The notes: a model not told the origin generated them from the sequence alone. A stretch of 64,000 nt of DNA from Paracrocinitomix mangrovi (GCF_019740355.2 NZ_CP091819.1:4301763-4365762), one strand, 5' to 3'. Numbered from the stretch's first letter, positions 43,293 to 52,647 are shown. A program made the numbers and translations.

Positions 43293-43943
43293 ATGATTAA
43301 AGTTCACAAATTGACATTCAATCCTTTTCAAGAAAACACTTATATCCTAAGTGATGAAACTAATGAATGTGTGATTATTGATCCGGGATGTTATGATAGA
43401 AGTGAACAAGTGTATCTCAAATCTTATATTGAAGAAAATGGTTTAAAGCCTGTAAAGTTGCTCAATACTCATTGCCATATTGATCATGTTTTGGGTAACT
43501 ATTTTGTGAGTAAGGAATGGGATTTAGAGTTAGGGATGCATGAAGCAGATTTGGTGACTTTACATAACATTCCAAATTATGCAGAATTATATGGTTTTGG
43601 AGGATATCAAATTTCTCCTGATCCAACCTATTACATAAATGAAGGCGATAAGGTAACATTTGGTAATTCAACTTTAGAAGTATTGTTTGGACCCGGGCAT
43701 GCACCCGGACATATAGCATTTTATAGCTTAGAAGATGATTTCATTATCAATGGAGACATCCTGTTTCAGGGTTCATTTGGAAGAACAGATTTACCCGGAG
43801 GCAATTTCCAGATCTTAAAAGATACAATTGTAAATAAGATGTTTAATTTACCCGAATCTATGACTGTGTTCACAGGTCACGGACCTGAAACTAAAATTGG
43901 TTATGAGAAAATGACCAATCCTATTTTGCACATGAATCTTTAG
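43293..43943 (+). CDS. MBL-fold metallo-hydrolase (glyoxalase II-like)
   Basis: Metallo-beta-lactamase-fold hydrolase. The metal motif THCHIDHVLGN (HxHxDH) sits near residue 55, followed by GPGHAPGHIAFY and the later D ligand in INGDILFQGSFGRTDLPGG and GHGPETKIGYE. This pattern, including FGRTDL, is typical of the YcbL/hydroxyacylglutathione-hydrolase-like subgroup. 216 residues, no signal peptide, probably cytoplasmic thioester or lactone hydrolysis. Divergent from the large barrel gene and convergent (4-bp overlap) with the next lipoprotein gene. Confidence 0.92.
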   Translation: MIKVHKLTFNPFQENTYILSDETNECVIIDPGCYDRSEQVYLKSYIEENGLKPVKLLNTHCHIDHVLGNYFVSKEWDLELGMHEADLVTLHNIPNYAELYGFGGYQISPDPTYYINEGDKVTFGNSTLEVLFGPGHAPGHIAFYSLEDDFIINGDILFQGSFGRTDLPGGNFQILKDTIVNKMFNLPESMTVFTGHGPETKIGYEKMTNPILHMNL

Positions 43944-44620
43944 TGTGTTGTACTTCCTTTTTGGTTGAAATTCCAGCCTATTCCAATAGAAGGATTGAAT
44001 TGAACATAGGAGAGATTTTCATATAAATTCATTTGATAAATCGGATTCAGTTCTAGATTGAAATAAAAGATTGAATTTTTTGGGCTTGCAGATAGTCCAA
44101 AGTTGCTTAATAATCCAATGCCATGCTGGTTTTGTCCAATGTACAATGTTCCATAAGCGCTTCCCAAACCGGCATATAAACTTACATTCTCTTTAACATT
44201 TACATGATAGGTTGCATTAAACCCAATGCCTTTTCCAAACTCAAAAACATCTGAAGTTATGGCTATTCTAGGAGTAAAATACAGTCTACTCTTTTCATTG
44301 ATTGGATGCATAAAATGAAATCCAAGTGAGCCTCCAAAGCTGAATTCTCCTGCTAATACTGTCCATAACTTAATATTCATAGTAGACTTCTGTGTAAGTC
44401 CAATACTTGTATTGATACAGGCTCCCGGTCTTGTTCTGAAACCCGGAACTTCTGCAGGTCTGGTATCAGGCATTAACTCAAAAGATCCATTTAATTGAAA
44501 TTCACCTTTGTTCATGGGTTTTGAAGGAAGATGTAAACTGGTTGAATATACATGACTTGATGCACAGGATTGCACCAGTAGCATCAATATTAATATTCCA
44601 ATGAATGATAACTGTTTCAT
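43940..44620 (-). CDS. Lipoprotein with beta-barrel-like pattern, unknown function
   Basis: The start is ATG 44620 (MKQLSFIGILILMLLVQSC), giving a lipoprotein with Cys19; an upstream ATG at 44650 is less suitable. The ~205 mature residues alternate hydrophobic and polar positions with many aromatic strand ends (GGSLGFHFMHPINEKSRLYFTPRIAI ... VSLYAGLGSAYGTLYIG ... FNPSIGIGWNF), which suggests an outer-membrane beta-barrel or beta-sandwich. No motif recognised. Confidence 0.72.
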   Translation of the reverse strand: MKQLSFIGILILMLLVQSCASSHVYSTSLHLPSKPMNKGEFQLNGSFELMPDTRPAEVPGFRTRPGACINTSIGLTQKSTMNIKLWTVLAGEFSFGGSLGFHFMHPINEKSRLYFTPRIAITSDVFEFGKGIGFNATYHVNVKENVSLYAGLGSAYGTLYIGQNQHGIGLLSNFGLSASPKNSIFYFNLELNPIYQMNLYENLSYVQFNPSIGIGWNFNQKGSTTH

Positions 44621-44727
44621 GTTAAGCTTTTTTGAGCAATTTAAGAGCATTGAAATGTTTGCTTAAATTGAATTTCGCCACAGCAACAAACTTAGATGCG
44701 ATTTTCACAACTCACCATGATAATTGC

Positions 44728-44735
44728 TAGTTTTG
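44728..44735 (+). promoter_or_regulatory. Candidate -7 box (TAGTTTTG)
   Basis: Exact TAnnTTTG match 20 bp upstream of the 82-residue gene at 44756. Confidence 0.3.
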
Positions 44736-44755
44736 CAATTGACAATTAAACAGAC

Positions 44756-45004
44756 ATGAACAGAAAAATCAGACTTATTTGGGATTTTCATGGTGGAGAT
44801 GCAGAAAAAACGGCACAGCATCATGTAAGACACCTGGAAGAATTTATGCAAAGAGAGGAACTTGAATGTCTGCGTACAACTGTTTTATCCAATGCAGATT
44901 ATCACTTCATGGCCTGTATGACAGTGAATGAAAAGGACGTAATGATCTTGCGAGATTCTTTGAAACCTCACAGAGCAGTAGTTGTTGAAGATATTAATGA
45001 TTAA
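44756..45004 (+). CDS. Small conserved-looking cytoplasmic protein, unknown function
   Basis: 82 residues with no signal: IRLIWDFHGGDAEKTAQHHVRHLEEFMQREELECL ... NADYHFMACMTVNEKDVMILRDSLKPHRAVVVED. The His-rich helix and regular alpha/beta pattern look like a real folded domain rather than a chance frame, and it has its own -7 box. Family not recognised. Convergent with the M23 peptidase gene (4-bp overlap). Confidence 0.7.
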   Translation: MNRKIRLIWDFHGGDAEKTAQHHVRHLEEFMQREELECLRTTVLSNADYHFMACMTVNEKDVMILRDSLKPHRAVVVEDIND

Positions 45005-45972
45005 TCAAATGACTGATTGGCGTTAGATGCCATTTCAATCATACGCTCATATTGCTCAGGAGAAATGTCTGAGTGGAAAAAGTGAATAGGATCAATCTTT
45101 TGTCCATTTTTAACTACTTCATAGTGCAAATGTGGAGCTGTAGATTTTCCTGTACTTCCAACTAATCCAATGATTTGACCTCTGATAACTTTATCACCAG
45201 GCTTACATTTAAATTCGCTTAAGTGAGCATATCTTGATTGATATCCAAATCCGTGATCAATAATTACAGATTGTCCGTATCCCCATCTTTTAACCTCACA
45301 TTCCACTACAGTTCCGTTTCCTGTAGCATAAACCGGAGTTCCTGTATCCGCAGTAAAATCTAATCCTGTATGCATTTTCTTAGTTTTGTAAATAGGATCA
45401 ATTCTATATCCAAAACCAGAAGCAATTCTAGTTAAATCTTCATTTGAAACCGGTTGAATAGCAGGGATGGAAGCCAACATATCTTCTTTTTCTTTAGCCA
45501 AACTAATTACTTCATCAAATGACTTTGATTGTGCATACAATGATCTTTGTAACTGATTGATCATTTTTGTGTTCTCAATTACTTTTTGAGAAGACTCAAA
45601 TCCTAAAAAGTCAGAATATTCATCACTACCTCCGGTTCCCATTTGTCTAATTTCATCCGGGAAAGGCTCTGCGTTGAATACTACACGGTAAATTTCGTTA
45701 TCTCTTTTGGCAATGTCTTTTGAAACTTCTAACGCCAATGTTAATTCTGAATTCATTTCATCTAAACGCGCGTTTAAGAAATCAACCTCACGGCTTAAAT
45801 TCTTTTCACGTGGTGACATAAAGATGCTGGAAAATAAAATTTGGAATCCAAATCCCAAAAGGACAGCAGGTCCAATAATCAAAGATAATTTGACTATGCG
45901 CTCTCCCCAAGTAACCTCAACCTTCTCATACGATAAGGTTTCCGGATTGTATTTAAACTTTTCCTTCTTCAT
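45001..45972 (-). CDS. M23-family peptidoglycan endopeptidase, membrane-anchored
   Basis: LytM/M23 zinc metallopeptidase that cleaves peptidoglycan cross-links or activates amidases. Residues ~28-50 form a transmembrane helix, followed by a coiled coil (~60-150, SREVDFLNARLDEMNSELTLALEVSKDI). The C-terminal LytM domain has HTGLDFTADTGTPVYATGNGTV, GFGYQSRYAHLSEFKC and HLHYEVV, carrying the zinc ligands. At 323 residues the layout matches NlpD/MepM-like enzymes of Bacteroidota. Divergent from alaS. Confidence 0.92.
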   Translation of the reverse strand: MKKEKFKYNPETLSYEKVEVTWGERIVKLSLIIGPAVLLGFGFQILFSSIFMSPREKNLSREVDFLNARLDEMNSELTLALEVSKDIAKRDNEIYRVVFNAEPFPDEIRQMGTGGSDEYSDFLGFESSQKVIENTKMINQLQRSLYAQSKSFDEVISLAKEKEDMLASIPAIQPVSNEDLTRIASGFGYRIDPIYKTKKMHTGLDFTADTGTPVYATGNGTVVECEVKRWGYGQSVIIDHGFGYQSRYAHLSEFKCKPGDKVIRGQIIGLVGSTGKSTAPHLHYEVVKNGQKIDPIHFFHSDISPEQYERMIEMASNANQSFD

Positions 45973-46081
45973 AGTGTTTTTTCGGTGTGTTGTTGGTCAC
46001 TTTTCTGACTTATAATGGTAAATCTTTAAAAAGTGACGTGCCAAATTTTCATTTTGACGACGCAAATTTACGCATAAAAGA

Positions 46082-46089
46082 TAAATTTG
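46082..46089 (+). promoter_or_regulatory. Candidate -7 box of alaS (TAAATTTG)
   Basis: Exact TAnnTTTG match 34 bp upstream of the alaS ATG. The -33 element is unclear. Confidence 0.4.
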
Positions 46090-46123
46090 CAATCACATTA
46101 ACACATGTTAACAATTTTAATCA

Positions 46124-48730
46124 ATGAATATCAACGATATACGCAAAACCTTTCTTGACTATTTTGAAGGAAAATCCCACAAAATAGTGGCTTCGGCTCC
46201 AATGGTTGTCAAAAATGATCCTACTTTGATGTTTACCAATGCAGGTATGAATCAATTCAAAGATTATTTTCTTGGCTATAACGAAGCAAAAGATAAAAGG
46301 GTAGCCAATACTCAAAAATGCTTGCGTGTATCAGGTAAACACAACGATTTAGAGGAGGTAGGAGTTGATACTTATCACCATACCATGTTTGAAATGCTTG
46401 GAAACTGGTCGTTTGGAGATTATTTTAAAGAAGAAGCTATTAGCTGGGCCTGGGAATTGTTGACGGATGTGTACAAATTGAATAAAGATCAATTGTATAT
46501 CACTGTATTTGAAGGTGATGAAAATGATGGAGTTCCTGTAGATCAGGAATCAATAGACATCTGGAAAAAGTTTATTGATGAAGACCGCATTATTCTTTGC
46601 GATAAAAAAGACAACTTTTGGGAAATGGGTGATTCAGGACCCTGCGGACCATGTTCTGAAATTCACATTGATATTAGAGATGAGGCAGAACGCGCAAAAG
46701 GTGATGGAAAATCATTTGTAAACGCAGATCATCCTCAAGTGATTGAAATTTGGAACCTTGTTTTCATGCAATACAATCGCAAGGCTAATGGTAGCTTAGA
46801 AAATCTTCCTGCTAAACACGTTGATACAGGAATGGGATTGGAGCGTTTGGCAATGGTGATGCAAGGAAAACAATCAAACTACGATACTGATTTGTTTCAA
46901 CACCTTATCAAACACCTTGAAAAAGTTTCAGGGTTTGAATATGGAAAGACAGAAGAAATAGATATCGCTTTAAGAGTAATTGCAGATCACATTAGAGCTA
47001 TTGCATTTTCTATTGCTGATGGGCAGTTACCATCTAATAATGGTGCAGGATACGTTATCAGAAGGATTTTAAGAAGAGCAGTAAGATACGGATACCAAAC
47101 TTTGGAATTAAAAGATCCATTCCTAACTGGATTGGTTGTTCCATTAGTTGAAGTGATGGGAGATGCATTCCCTGAATTGAAAAAGCAATCTGAATTAATT
47201 CAATCGGTTATTAAAGAAGAAGAAACTAGCTTCTTTAGAACATTAGAAACTGGTTTGGTGAAGTTGGGAGATTTGATGAAAGGTGGAAGTAAAGAGCTTA
47301 ATGGGGCAGATGTATTTGAGTTGTTTGATACTTATGGATTCCCTCTAGATTTAACAGCTTTGATTGCAAGAGAAAACGGATTCACAGTTGATTTAGAAGG
47401 TTATAATGTTGAATTAGCTAAGCAAAAAGAGCGTTCAAGAGCGGCTACATCAATGGAGTCTGAAGATTGGGTAGTGATTAAGGATGATGACGTTGAAGAG
47501 TTCATTGGTTATGACATGTTGGATGCAGATATCTGGATCACGAAATACAGAAAAGTAAAACAAAAGAATAAAGAGTTTTATCAATTGGTATTTAACATTA
47601 CTCCTTTCTATGCTGAAGGTGGAGGGCAAGTTGGAGATAAAGGTTGGATTGAATCTGACAGTGAAAAATTACAGATTTGGGATACCAAAAAAGAAAATAA
47701 TCTAATAGTACATTATGCCAATGAGATTCCTAAAAACATCACCGCTCATTTTAAGGCACATGTAGATAAACCTAGACGTAAAGCTATTCAAGCAAACCAT
47801 ACAGCAACTCACTTATTACATCATGCATTAAGAGAGATTTTAGGAACCCATGTTGAACAAAAGGGATCTTTAGTGGCTGATGAATACTTGCGTTTTGACT
47901 TTTCACACTTTGCAAAAGTAGAGGAGGAGCAGTTAAAAGAAATTGAAACTCATGTAAATAAAGCTATTGCTGCAAATGTTGCTTTAAATGAAAGAAGATC
48001 TGTGCCAATGGCAGTTGCAGAAGAGTTGGGAGCAATGGCATTGTTTGGTGAAAAATATGGTGATTTGGTGCGTGTAATTCAATTTGGAAGTTCGGTTGAA
48101 TTGTGTGGAGGATGTCACGTTCAAACTACCGGAGATATTAATGTTTTCAAAATTATTTCAGAAGGATCTGTTGCGGCAGGAGTAAGAAGAATTGAAGCGA
48201 TTACAGCTGACAAAGCACAATCTTATTTCATGGAGCGTGCAGACAAGTTTGAAGAAATCAATGCTTTGTTAAAGAAGCCAAAAGATATAGTAGCATCTGT
48301 TGAGGAGTTGTTAGAAAAGAACAATCAGTTGAACAAAGAAATTGAACAATTGAAAAAAGGCCAGGTAAAGCAACTAAAGTCAGAATTACTTGAAAAGATA
48401 GAAGATAAAGGAGGTATGAATTACCTTTCTGCTATTTTGGATTTAGATGGTGGATCAATCAAAGACCTTTGCTTTCAAATGAAAGGTGAAGTAGATAATT
48501 TCTTTGCCGTAATAGGAGGTAAAGCAGATGGTAAAGCTACTTTGAGCATTGTTATATCTGAAGATCTGGCAAAATCAAAAGACTTACATGCAGGAAATAT
48601 GGTAAGAGAAGCTGCTAAACACATCCAAGGTGGTGGTGGTGGACAACCTTTCTTTGCTACTGCCGGTGGTAAAAATCCTGCAGGATTGTCTCAAGCAATT
48701 GATGCAGTGGAGAAGGTTGTTTTAGGGTAG
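46124..48730 (+). CDS. alaS: Alanyl-tRNA synthetase
   Basis: Class II synthetase that attaches alanine to tRNA-Ala and edits mischarged Ser and Gly. The N-terminal catalytic core has motif 1 (FTNAGMNQFKDYFLG), motif 2 (RVANTQKCLRVSGKHNDLEEVG) and the GLERLAMVMQG motif 3. The editing domain has HTATHLLHHALR and the zinc site CGGCHVQTTGD. The C-Ala coiled-coil/oligomerisation tail ends GGGGGQPFFATAGGKN. At 868 residues it is full length. The downstream gene follows after 5 bp. Confidence 0.97.
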   Translation: MNINDIRKTFLDYFEGKSHKIVASAPMVVKNDPTLMFTNAGMNQFKDYFLGYNEAKDKRVANTQKCLRVSGKHNDLEEVGVDTYHHTMFEMLGNWSFGDYFKEEAISWAWELLTDVYKLNKDQLYITVFEGDENDGVPVDQESIDIWKKFIDEDRIILCDKKDNFWEMGDSGPCGPCSEIHIDIRDEAERAKGDGKSFVNADHPQVIEIWNLVFMQYNRKANGSLENLPAKHVDTGMGLERLAMVMQGKQSNYDTDLFQHLIKHLEKVSGFEYGKTEEIDIALRVIADHIRAIAFSIADGQLPSNNGAGYVIRRILRRAVRYGYQTLELKDPFLTGLVVPLVEVMGDAFPELKKQSELIQSVIKEEETSFFRTLETGLVKLGDLMKGGSKELNGADVFELFDTYGFPLDLTALIARENGFTVDLEGYNVELAKQKERSRAATSMESEDWVVIKDDDVEEFIGYDMLDADIWITKYRKVKQKNKEFYQLVFNITPFYAEGGGQVGDKGWIESDSEKLQIWDTKKENNLIVHYANEIPKNITAHFKAHVDKPRRKAIQANHTATHLLHHALREILGTHVEQKGSLVADEYLRFDFSHFAKVEEEQLKEIETHVNKAIAANVALNERRSVPMAVAEELGAMALFGEKYGDLVRVIQFGSSVELCGGCHVQTTGDINVFKIISEGSVAAGVRRIEAITADKAQSYFMERADKFEEINALLKKPKDIVASVEELLEKNNQLNKEIEQLKKGQVKQLKSELLEKIEDKGGMNYLSAILDLDGGSIKDLCFQMKGEVDNFFAVIGGKADGKATLSIVISEDLAKSKDLHAGNMVREAAKHIQGGGGGQPFFATAGGKNPAGLSQAIDAVEKVVLG

Positions 48731-48735
48731 TAAAT

Positions 48736-49356
48736 ATGGGGTTGTTTTCAAAGAAAGATCCGATTTTAGCATTTTGGGATTGGTTTATTAAAAATGAACG
48801 GTCCTTAAGGAATTACAGAGAAAATCCGGATAAATATTTGACTCAAGTAATATCAAAACTCAATAAAATTGCCAGAGGATTGGCTGTTGAAATTGGAGGT
48901 GATGAGAATTCCAACATACTCGAATTGGTTATTTCTGCGGATGGAGATATTCACAAGTTTCCTTTAGTTGAACAAATTGTAGAAAATGCTCCTGTAGTAG
49001 TGGGTTGGGAAATTATCCCTTTTAGGCAAAGATCAAGCAAAAAAGATACCTCTGAAATGAGTGTTTCTACTCCTGAATTTGTTATTAATGCTTCAGAATT
49101 GAAATATGAGCCTTATATCCAGGATGGATTTCTAAATATTATCATTTATTGCGATAAAGTTAATGATGAAAATTATGAAAGGGTAGCTTACTATTGCTTG
49201 CTAATCGTTGACAATATATTAGGAGAATATGATTGTGTTACAAAAGTTAAGTCTTATGATGTACAACCAACCCCCATTTCTTCAGGTAGTAAAACTATAA
49301 AACCTTTGGTGGATTTAGTAGATTTAATTGATGAAATCAAGGCCAAAAGAAACTAA
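48736..49356 (+). CDS. Uncharacterised cytoplasmic protein behind alaS
   Basis: 206 residues without signal or membrane segments. The start MGLFSKKDPILAFWDWFIKNERSLRN leads into an alpha/beta domain (GLAVEIGGDENSNILELVISADGDIHKFPLVEQIVENAPVVVGWEIIPFRQ) and a beta-rich second half (ISELKYEPYIQDGFLNIIIYCDKV). It resembles proteins of unknown function described near DUF695, but I am not sure of that assignment. It lies 5 bp after alaS and is probably co-transcribed. Confidence 0.75.
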   Translation: MGLFSKKDPILAFWDWFIKNERSLRNYRENPDKYLTQVISKLNKIARGLAVEIGGDENSNILELVISADGDIHKFPLVEQIVENAPVVVGWEIIPFRQRSSKKDTSEMSVSTPEFVINASELKYEPYIQDGFLNIIIYCDKVNDENYERVAYYCLLIVDNILGEYDCVTKVKSYDVQPTPISSGSKTIKPLVDLVDLIDEIKAKRN

Positions 49357-50363
49357 CCAATCACAACTCTCTTTCTAAATACACCCTTGTCGTTTACCAA
49401 TTCTACAATATAGGTTCCCGGAGCTTGTTGCAAGTTAATGAATTGTGTTGTTGAAGTTTTACTTATACGCTCAACAATTTGTCCTTTTGTATTATAGATA
49501 TTAATGGTACCGGTTTCAGGCCCTTTAATTGTAAATTGTCCTTTTGAAGGGTTAGGGTAGATGCTGATCTCCATTAATTCATTTCCTGGCATATCTGCAT
49601 TTCCGCTCAATGTTCCCGCTTCATCATTGGCGTTTACAAATTGATAATCACCACCTACTTCATTCCAAATCACAACAAATAACTCCAATTTTGAAGGGTC
49701 CCAATTTCCATTAACGGCCATAACATAATTTTTATCTACAGTTGTGCCACTTGCTATTGAACCATCTGCTATCAATTCTCCAAAGTTCCCGTTCATACTT
49801 GTTCGCAAAACGTTATTGTGCCAGATATCGCCGGGCGTTCCTCCATAATTTTGCTGAAATTCCCAAATGCTATCTTCTTGCACATAAACAGCCATGTAAT
49901 AATTGCCGTTTTGGGCTGTGAAGAACTCTGTGGTAGACTGAAAATAAATGGAATCTCCAATAACAGCCCAGTTAAATCCTGTATTTACATTAGCTGCAGT
50001 AGTACTGTAAAAATTGTTGATACTGTCAACTATTTCACTCACAATAGTCGCCGAATATGCACCTTCATTAATTCCGTTCAATGTGAAAATAGGTTGACCT
50101 GCAGTTCCTATTTCATTTGCTATGGCTTCGGCTGTTGGTGAATATAAAGCTGAGGTAGAAGATTTATGTAAATCTGAGTAAATGGCTTTGTTTCCGGCCT
50201 GTGTGATAATGTCTTCCGTTGCCGGTTTACCATCTTGTCCGCAGAAACCACACCAGGTGGCGGTTACTTGTCCATAAAAAGATTTTATAGTGGTAGGAAC
50301 CGTAATTTGTGCAAAAGACAATGTTCCCAACAAAGTGATTGAGGTGAGTAGTAATTTCATCAT
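49353..50363 (-). CDS. Thioredoxin-like (Omp28-type) T9SS-secreted protein
   Basis: Signal peptide at ~1-19 (LSFAQ). Residues ~20-135 form a thioredoxin-like region with a CxxC motif, VTATWCGFCGQDGKPATED (Cys38, Cys41), as in Omp28-related outer-membrane proteins of Bacteroidota. A beta-rich middle follows (~135-255, NYYMAVYVQEDSIWEFQQN; NVLRTSMNGNFGE). The last ~80 residues are a type A sorting domain (MEISIYPNPSKGQFTIKGP ... APGTYIVELVN). Surface-located redox activity is inferred from CxxC. Convergent with the gene at 48736 (4-bp overlap). Confidence 0.86.
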   Translation of the reverse strand: MMKLLLTSITLLGTLSFAQITVPTTIKSFYGQVTATWCGFCGQDGKPATEDIITQAGNKAIYSDLHKSSTSALYSPTAEAIANEIGTAGQPIFTLNGINEGAYSATIVSEIVDSINNFYSTTAANVNTGFNWAVIGDSIYFQSTTEFFTAQNGNYYMAVYVQEDSIWEFQQNYGGTPGDIWHNNVLRTSMNGNFGELIADGSIASGTTVDKNYVMAVNGNWDPSKLELFVVIWNEVGGDYQFVNANDEAGTLSGNADMPGNELMEISIYPNPSKGQFTIKGPETGTINIYNTKGQIVERISKTSTTQFINLQQAPGTYIVELVNDKGVFRKRVVIG

Positions 50364-50419
50364 TCTTGAGTTAGTTAAACATTTGACGAAACCAAATCAA
50401 TTAACTTACAATCAATAAT

Positions 50420-50956
50420 TTATTGACCTAAAACTAGAGCATCAACCCAAAATATTTGATGAACGTTAATTACATGGTCTTGGGTGATTAACTCATCTGT
50501 TTCAGCATTGACACGTAAATTAAACTGGTCTTTTTTGATGTATTCCTGAAGGTCTGCTCCTGTAGTTTCCATCACTAATACTGTAGTTGTATCGGCTATA
50601 TTGGACTTTGAAGCAATTTGAGTTTCATTTAAACCATCTGCATTGATAAATAATGCAATTGATTTTAAAAAACTAAAATCAGTATTAGAAGGAGAAGTAA
50701 CAGTTAAATCTAAATCTGTCAAAATGATTTGTTCAATTTTATCTTTTCTAGTGTCATTTACTTCAAATGTAGATTCAGAATTAGTTGTTGTTGTTGGGGT
50801 AATTATATCAATGGGTATATTGATTCCAATTGTGGAGGGAATAGTAGCAGAATTGTCAAACTCCATATTAAACTGGGTAAATTGATCTATCTTTTTACAG
50901 GCTGTTCCCATTAATGCTAAAAGAATAATAAGGGTAAAGGTTGGAAAGTTCTTCAT
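50420..50956 (-). CDS. Lipoprotein, unknown function
   Basis: The start is ATG 50956 (MKNFPTFTLIILLALMGTAC), with lipid-attachment Cys20. The mature part is a Thr/Ser-rich beta region (DNSATIPSTIGINIPIDIITPTTTTNSESTFEVND ... IEQIILTDLDLTVTSPSNTDFSFLKSIALFINADG). This resembles a beta-sandwich similar to several small Bacteroidota envelope lipoproteins of unknown role. No catalytic motif seen. Confidence 0.75.
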   Translation of the reverse strand: MKNFPTFTLIILLALMGTACKKIDQFTQFNMEFDNSATIPSTIGINIPIDIITPTTTTNSESTFEVNDTRKDKIEQIILTDLDLTVTSPSNTDFSFLKSIALFINADGLNETQIASKSNIADTTTVLVMETTGADLQEYIKKDQFNLRVNAETDELITQDHVINVHQIFWVDALVLGQ

Positions 50957-51045
50957 TTTGTTGCTTTGTTTAAAAAAAACGAACATTCTATCAATTAGGT
51001 TTGTTCATTTAAGGATATATTTATAATTGAATCAAACATCTTAAA

Positions 51046-51198
51046 ATGGACGAACAAAGTAAACGCGCATTAGTCATTGTTTTAATCCTGGCAGGTGCTG
51101 CTGTGGGATTATTTTTCATCTTTAAATTTTGGTGGACTTTCTTAGTAGCTGCGGTATCTTTCTTAGCGGGATATTTCATGGGAAAAAGCAAAAAGTAA
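51046..51198 (+). CDS. 50-residue two-helix membrane protein
   Basis: A 50-codon frame with ATG 51046 and TAA 51196-51198 encodes MDEQSKRALVIVLILAGAAV..., two transmembrane helices joined by a KFWW turn and a basic tail (GKSKK), so positive-inside orientation is clear. It ends 2 bp before the GTG of the following lipoprotein gene, which would make a two-gene unit. Likely a genuine small membrane protein, but short proteins carry risk of chance. Confidence 0.6.
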   Translation: MDEQSKRALVIVLILAGAAVGLFFIFKFWWTFLVAAVSFLAGYFMGKSKK

Positions 51199-51200
51199 AA

Positions 51201-52088
51201 GTGACAAGCTTTCATTCTACATATATCTTAGCTCTTATTGCAATTGTTCTTTCTTGTTCAGGTTCTGAAGATTCTGATATAAATAAAGAAGTGATTAGAG
51301 ATGGTATGGATGAAGGGAATGAGCTTATAGATTCAACTGATCTAAGGGATTTTGAGGAAGATGCAAATGAAGCATTTGACGTGATAGATACATTGGAATC
51401 AATGTCCGGAATTCTTGAAACACCTGTCAAATTAGGTGGGAAATTATTAAACTCTTCAACGTATCATGAGGACGAACTGGATAGCAGCTGGTTTGATCAA
51501 GACTGGTATTTACTTTACCGCGATAGTGACAAAGTTTGTTATTTGGAAAAGGTTGATATACTTTATTCAAGAGTAAATGATCCAATTTTGGATGGAGATG
51601 AAGGAGCAACAGGATGGAAAATTGAAACTGATTTTACAGATCCTCATGAAGAAATTATTTTGATGAGTAATGTTGGAGAACTGGAAGAAGGAGAAGTTAT
51701 TGAAATCAATTTAATGGATGATGTAGTGGCACCGGCAGAGCAAGAAGATATTGTTCATATGGGTCAAGAGTTTTTTCTCAGAGGTTATGGTAAATCTAAA
51801 AAAGTGAGTGAGGAGTTTATGATATTGCAAGATTATTACCTTATATATGGTGCGGTGACTAGTGAAGGCAAAAAAACAAGGCAGTTGATTACTCATTTTG
51901 AGTTTTTTGATGATGCCATGTTGCAAATTCTTTTTGTTGGGGATATTGATCAGGATGGAATTCCTGATTTAATGATAGACAATAGAAACAAGTATAATTC
52001 ATTCGTACCAACTTTATTTTTATCAGGTTCTGCTAAATCACCTTACTTACTTAATCAAGTAGCTACAGTTAGTAGTGTAGGATGCTAA
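51201..52088 (+). CDS. Acidic lipoprotein, GTG start, unknown function
   Basis: The start is GTG 51201, two bases after the small membrane gene; it opens a lipoprotein signal (MTSFHSTYILALIAIVLSCSGSED, Cys at 19). Upstream TTG/GTG codons lie inside that gene. The mature protein is strongly acidic (~50-110: DEGNELIDSTDLRDFEEDANEAFDVIDTLESM) and then has a beta-rich domain (GWKIETDFTDPHEEIILMSNVGELEEGEVIEINL ... YYLIYGAVTSEGKKTRQLITHFEFF ... DIDQDGIPDLMIDNRNKYNS). The last DxDxDG-like loop may bind calcium. Family not recognised. Confidence 0.75.
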   Translation: MTSFHSTYILALIAIVLSCSGSEDSDINKEVIRDGMDEGNELIDSTDLRDFEEDANEAFDVIDTLESMSGILETPVKLGGKLLNSSTYHEDELDSSWFDQDWYLLYRDSDKVCYLEKVDILYSRVNDPILDGDEGATGWKIETDFTDPHEEIILMSNVGELEEGEVIEINLMDDVVAPAEQEDIVHMGQEFFLRGYGKSKKVSEEFMILQDYYLIYGAVTSEGKKTRQLITHFEFFDDAMLQILFVGDIDQDGIPDLMIDNRNKYNSFVPTLFLSGSAKSPYLLNQVATVSSVGC

Positions 52089-52117
52089 AAAAAGGACCAT
52101 CTAATAGATGATCCTTT
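52087..52117 (-). terminator. Rho-independent terminator
   Basis: On the minus strand a 12-pair stem with one mismatch (AAAGGATCATCT / AGATGGTCCTTT, loop ATT) is followed by TTTTTTT, directly after the DUF6620-like gene; it also separates the convergent lipoprotein gene. Confidence 0.8.
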
Positions 52118-52125
52118 ATAAAGCT

Positions 52126-52647
52126 TTAATCTTGAGCGGCGTAAATGGCGCCATGATGATTGATTAATTCTGTAAATTTTCTGTGTGCTTCTTCATCATA
52201 ATTGTCAATTACTCTACCGTGTTCGTCTTTTGCAATTCTGGATGTCCAATAGGTTTCCATTGTGCCCCATTGCGTCAAATGGTAGCCATATCTGCCTAAA
52301 ATAATGTTAGGATCAATCTTGTTGCCCATTGCATCTTTTTCAAAAATCATTGCAGCCTTAATCTCTGCGTATTTTTCAATGCTAATTGGTTCTCCTTCTT
52401 GCATAGAAGCAACAGTTTCTTGATAAATTGGCATAAACACTTGTTGGATAGCCATGGCATGAGTTGGATCGGTCATCATCTTGGTCCATCCGGTTTTTGC
52501 AGCTTCCCAACTTTCGTTGTTTACTCCATTTTCTTGGGCAATTTGTGCATGCTTATCAGTTTCTTCCGGCTTGGTTTGGGACATGAGTCCACATAGTTTG
52601 GCGTACAATTCCAATGAAACGCCTGAAATAGGTTCAAATTGAGACAT
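52126..52647 (-). CDS. Uncharacterised cytoplasmic protein, DUF6620-like
   Basis: 173 residues, helical. The opening EPISGVSLELYAKLCGLMSQTKPEETDKHAQIAQENGVNNESWEAAKTGWTKMMTDP resembles the pattern 'E.Y/C..M...G..ENGV....W..A..GW..R..DP' that I associate with DUF6620-type proteins, but I am not certain. The rest contains NIILGRYGYHLTQWGTMETYWTSRI. No signal peptide. Monocistronic with its own terminator. Function unknown. Confidence 0.75.
   Translation of the reverse strand: MSQFEPISGVSLELYAKLCGLMSQTKPEETDKHAQIAQENGVNNESWEAAKTGWTKMMTDPTHAMAIQQVFMPIYQETVASMQEGEPISIEKYAEIKAAMIFEKDAMGNKIDPNIILGRYGYHLTQWGTMETYWTSRIAKDEHGRVIDNYDEEAHRKFTELINHHGAIYAAQD

Noticed and set aside
45996..46009. GTCACTTTTCTGAC palindrome as a Crp site between the M23 gene and alaS
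   Set aside because: The half-sites are in the reverse orientation (GTCA...TGAC rather than TGA...TCA), so it does not match Crp or Fnr boxes.
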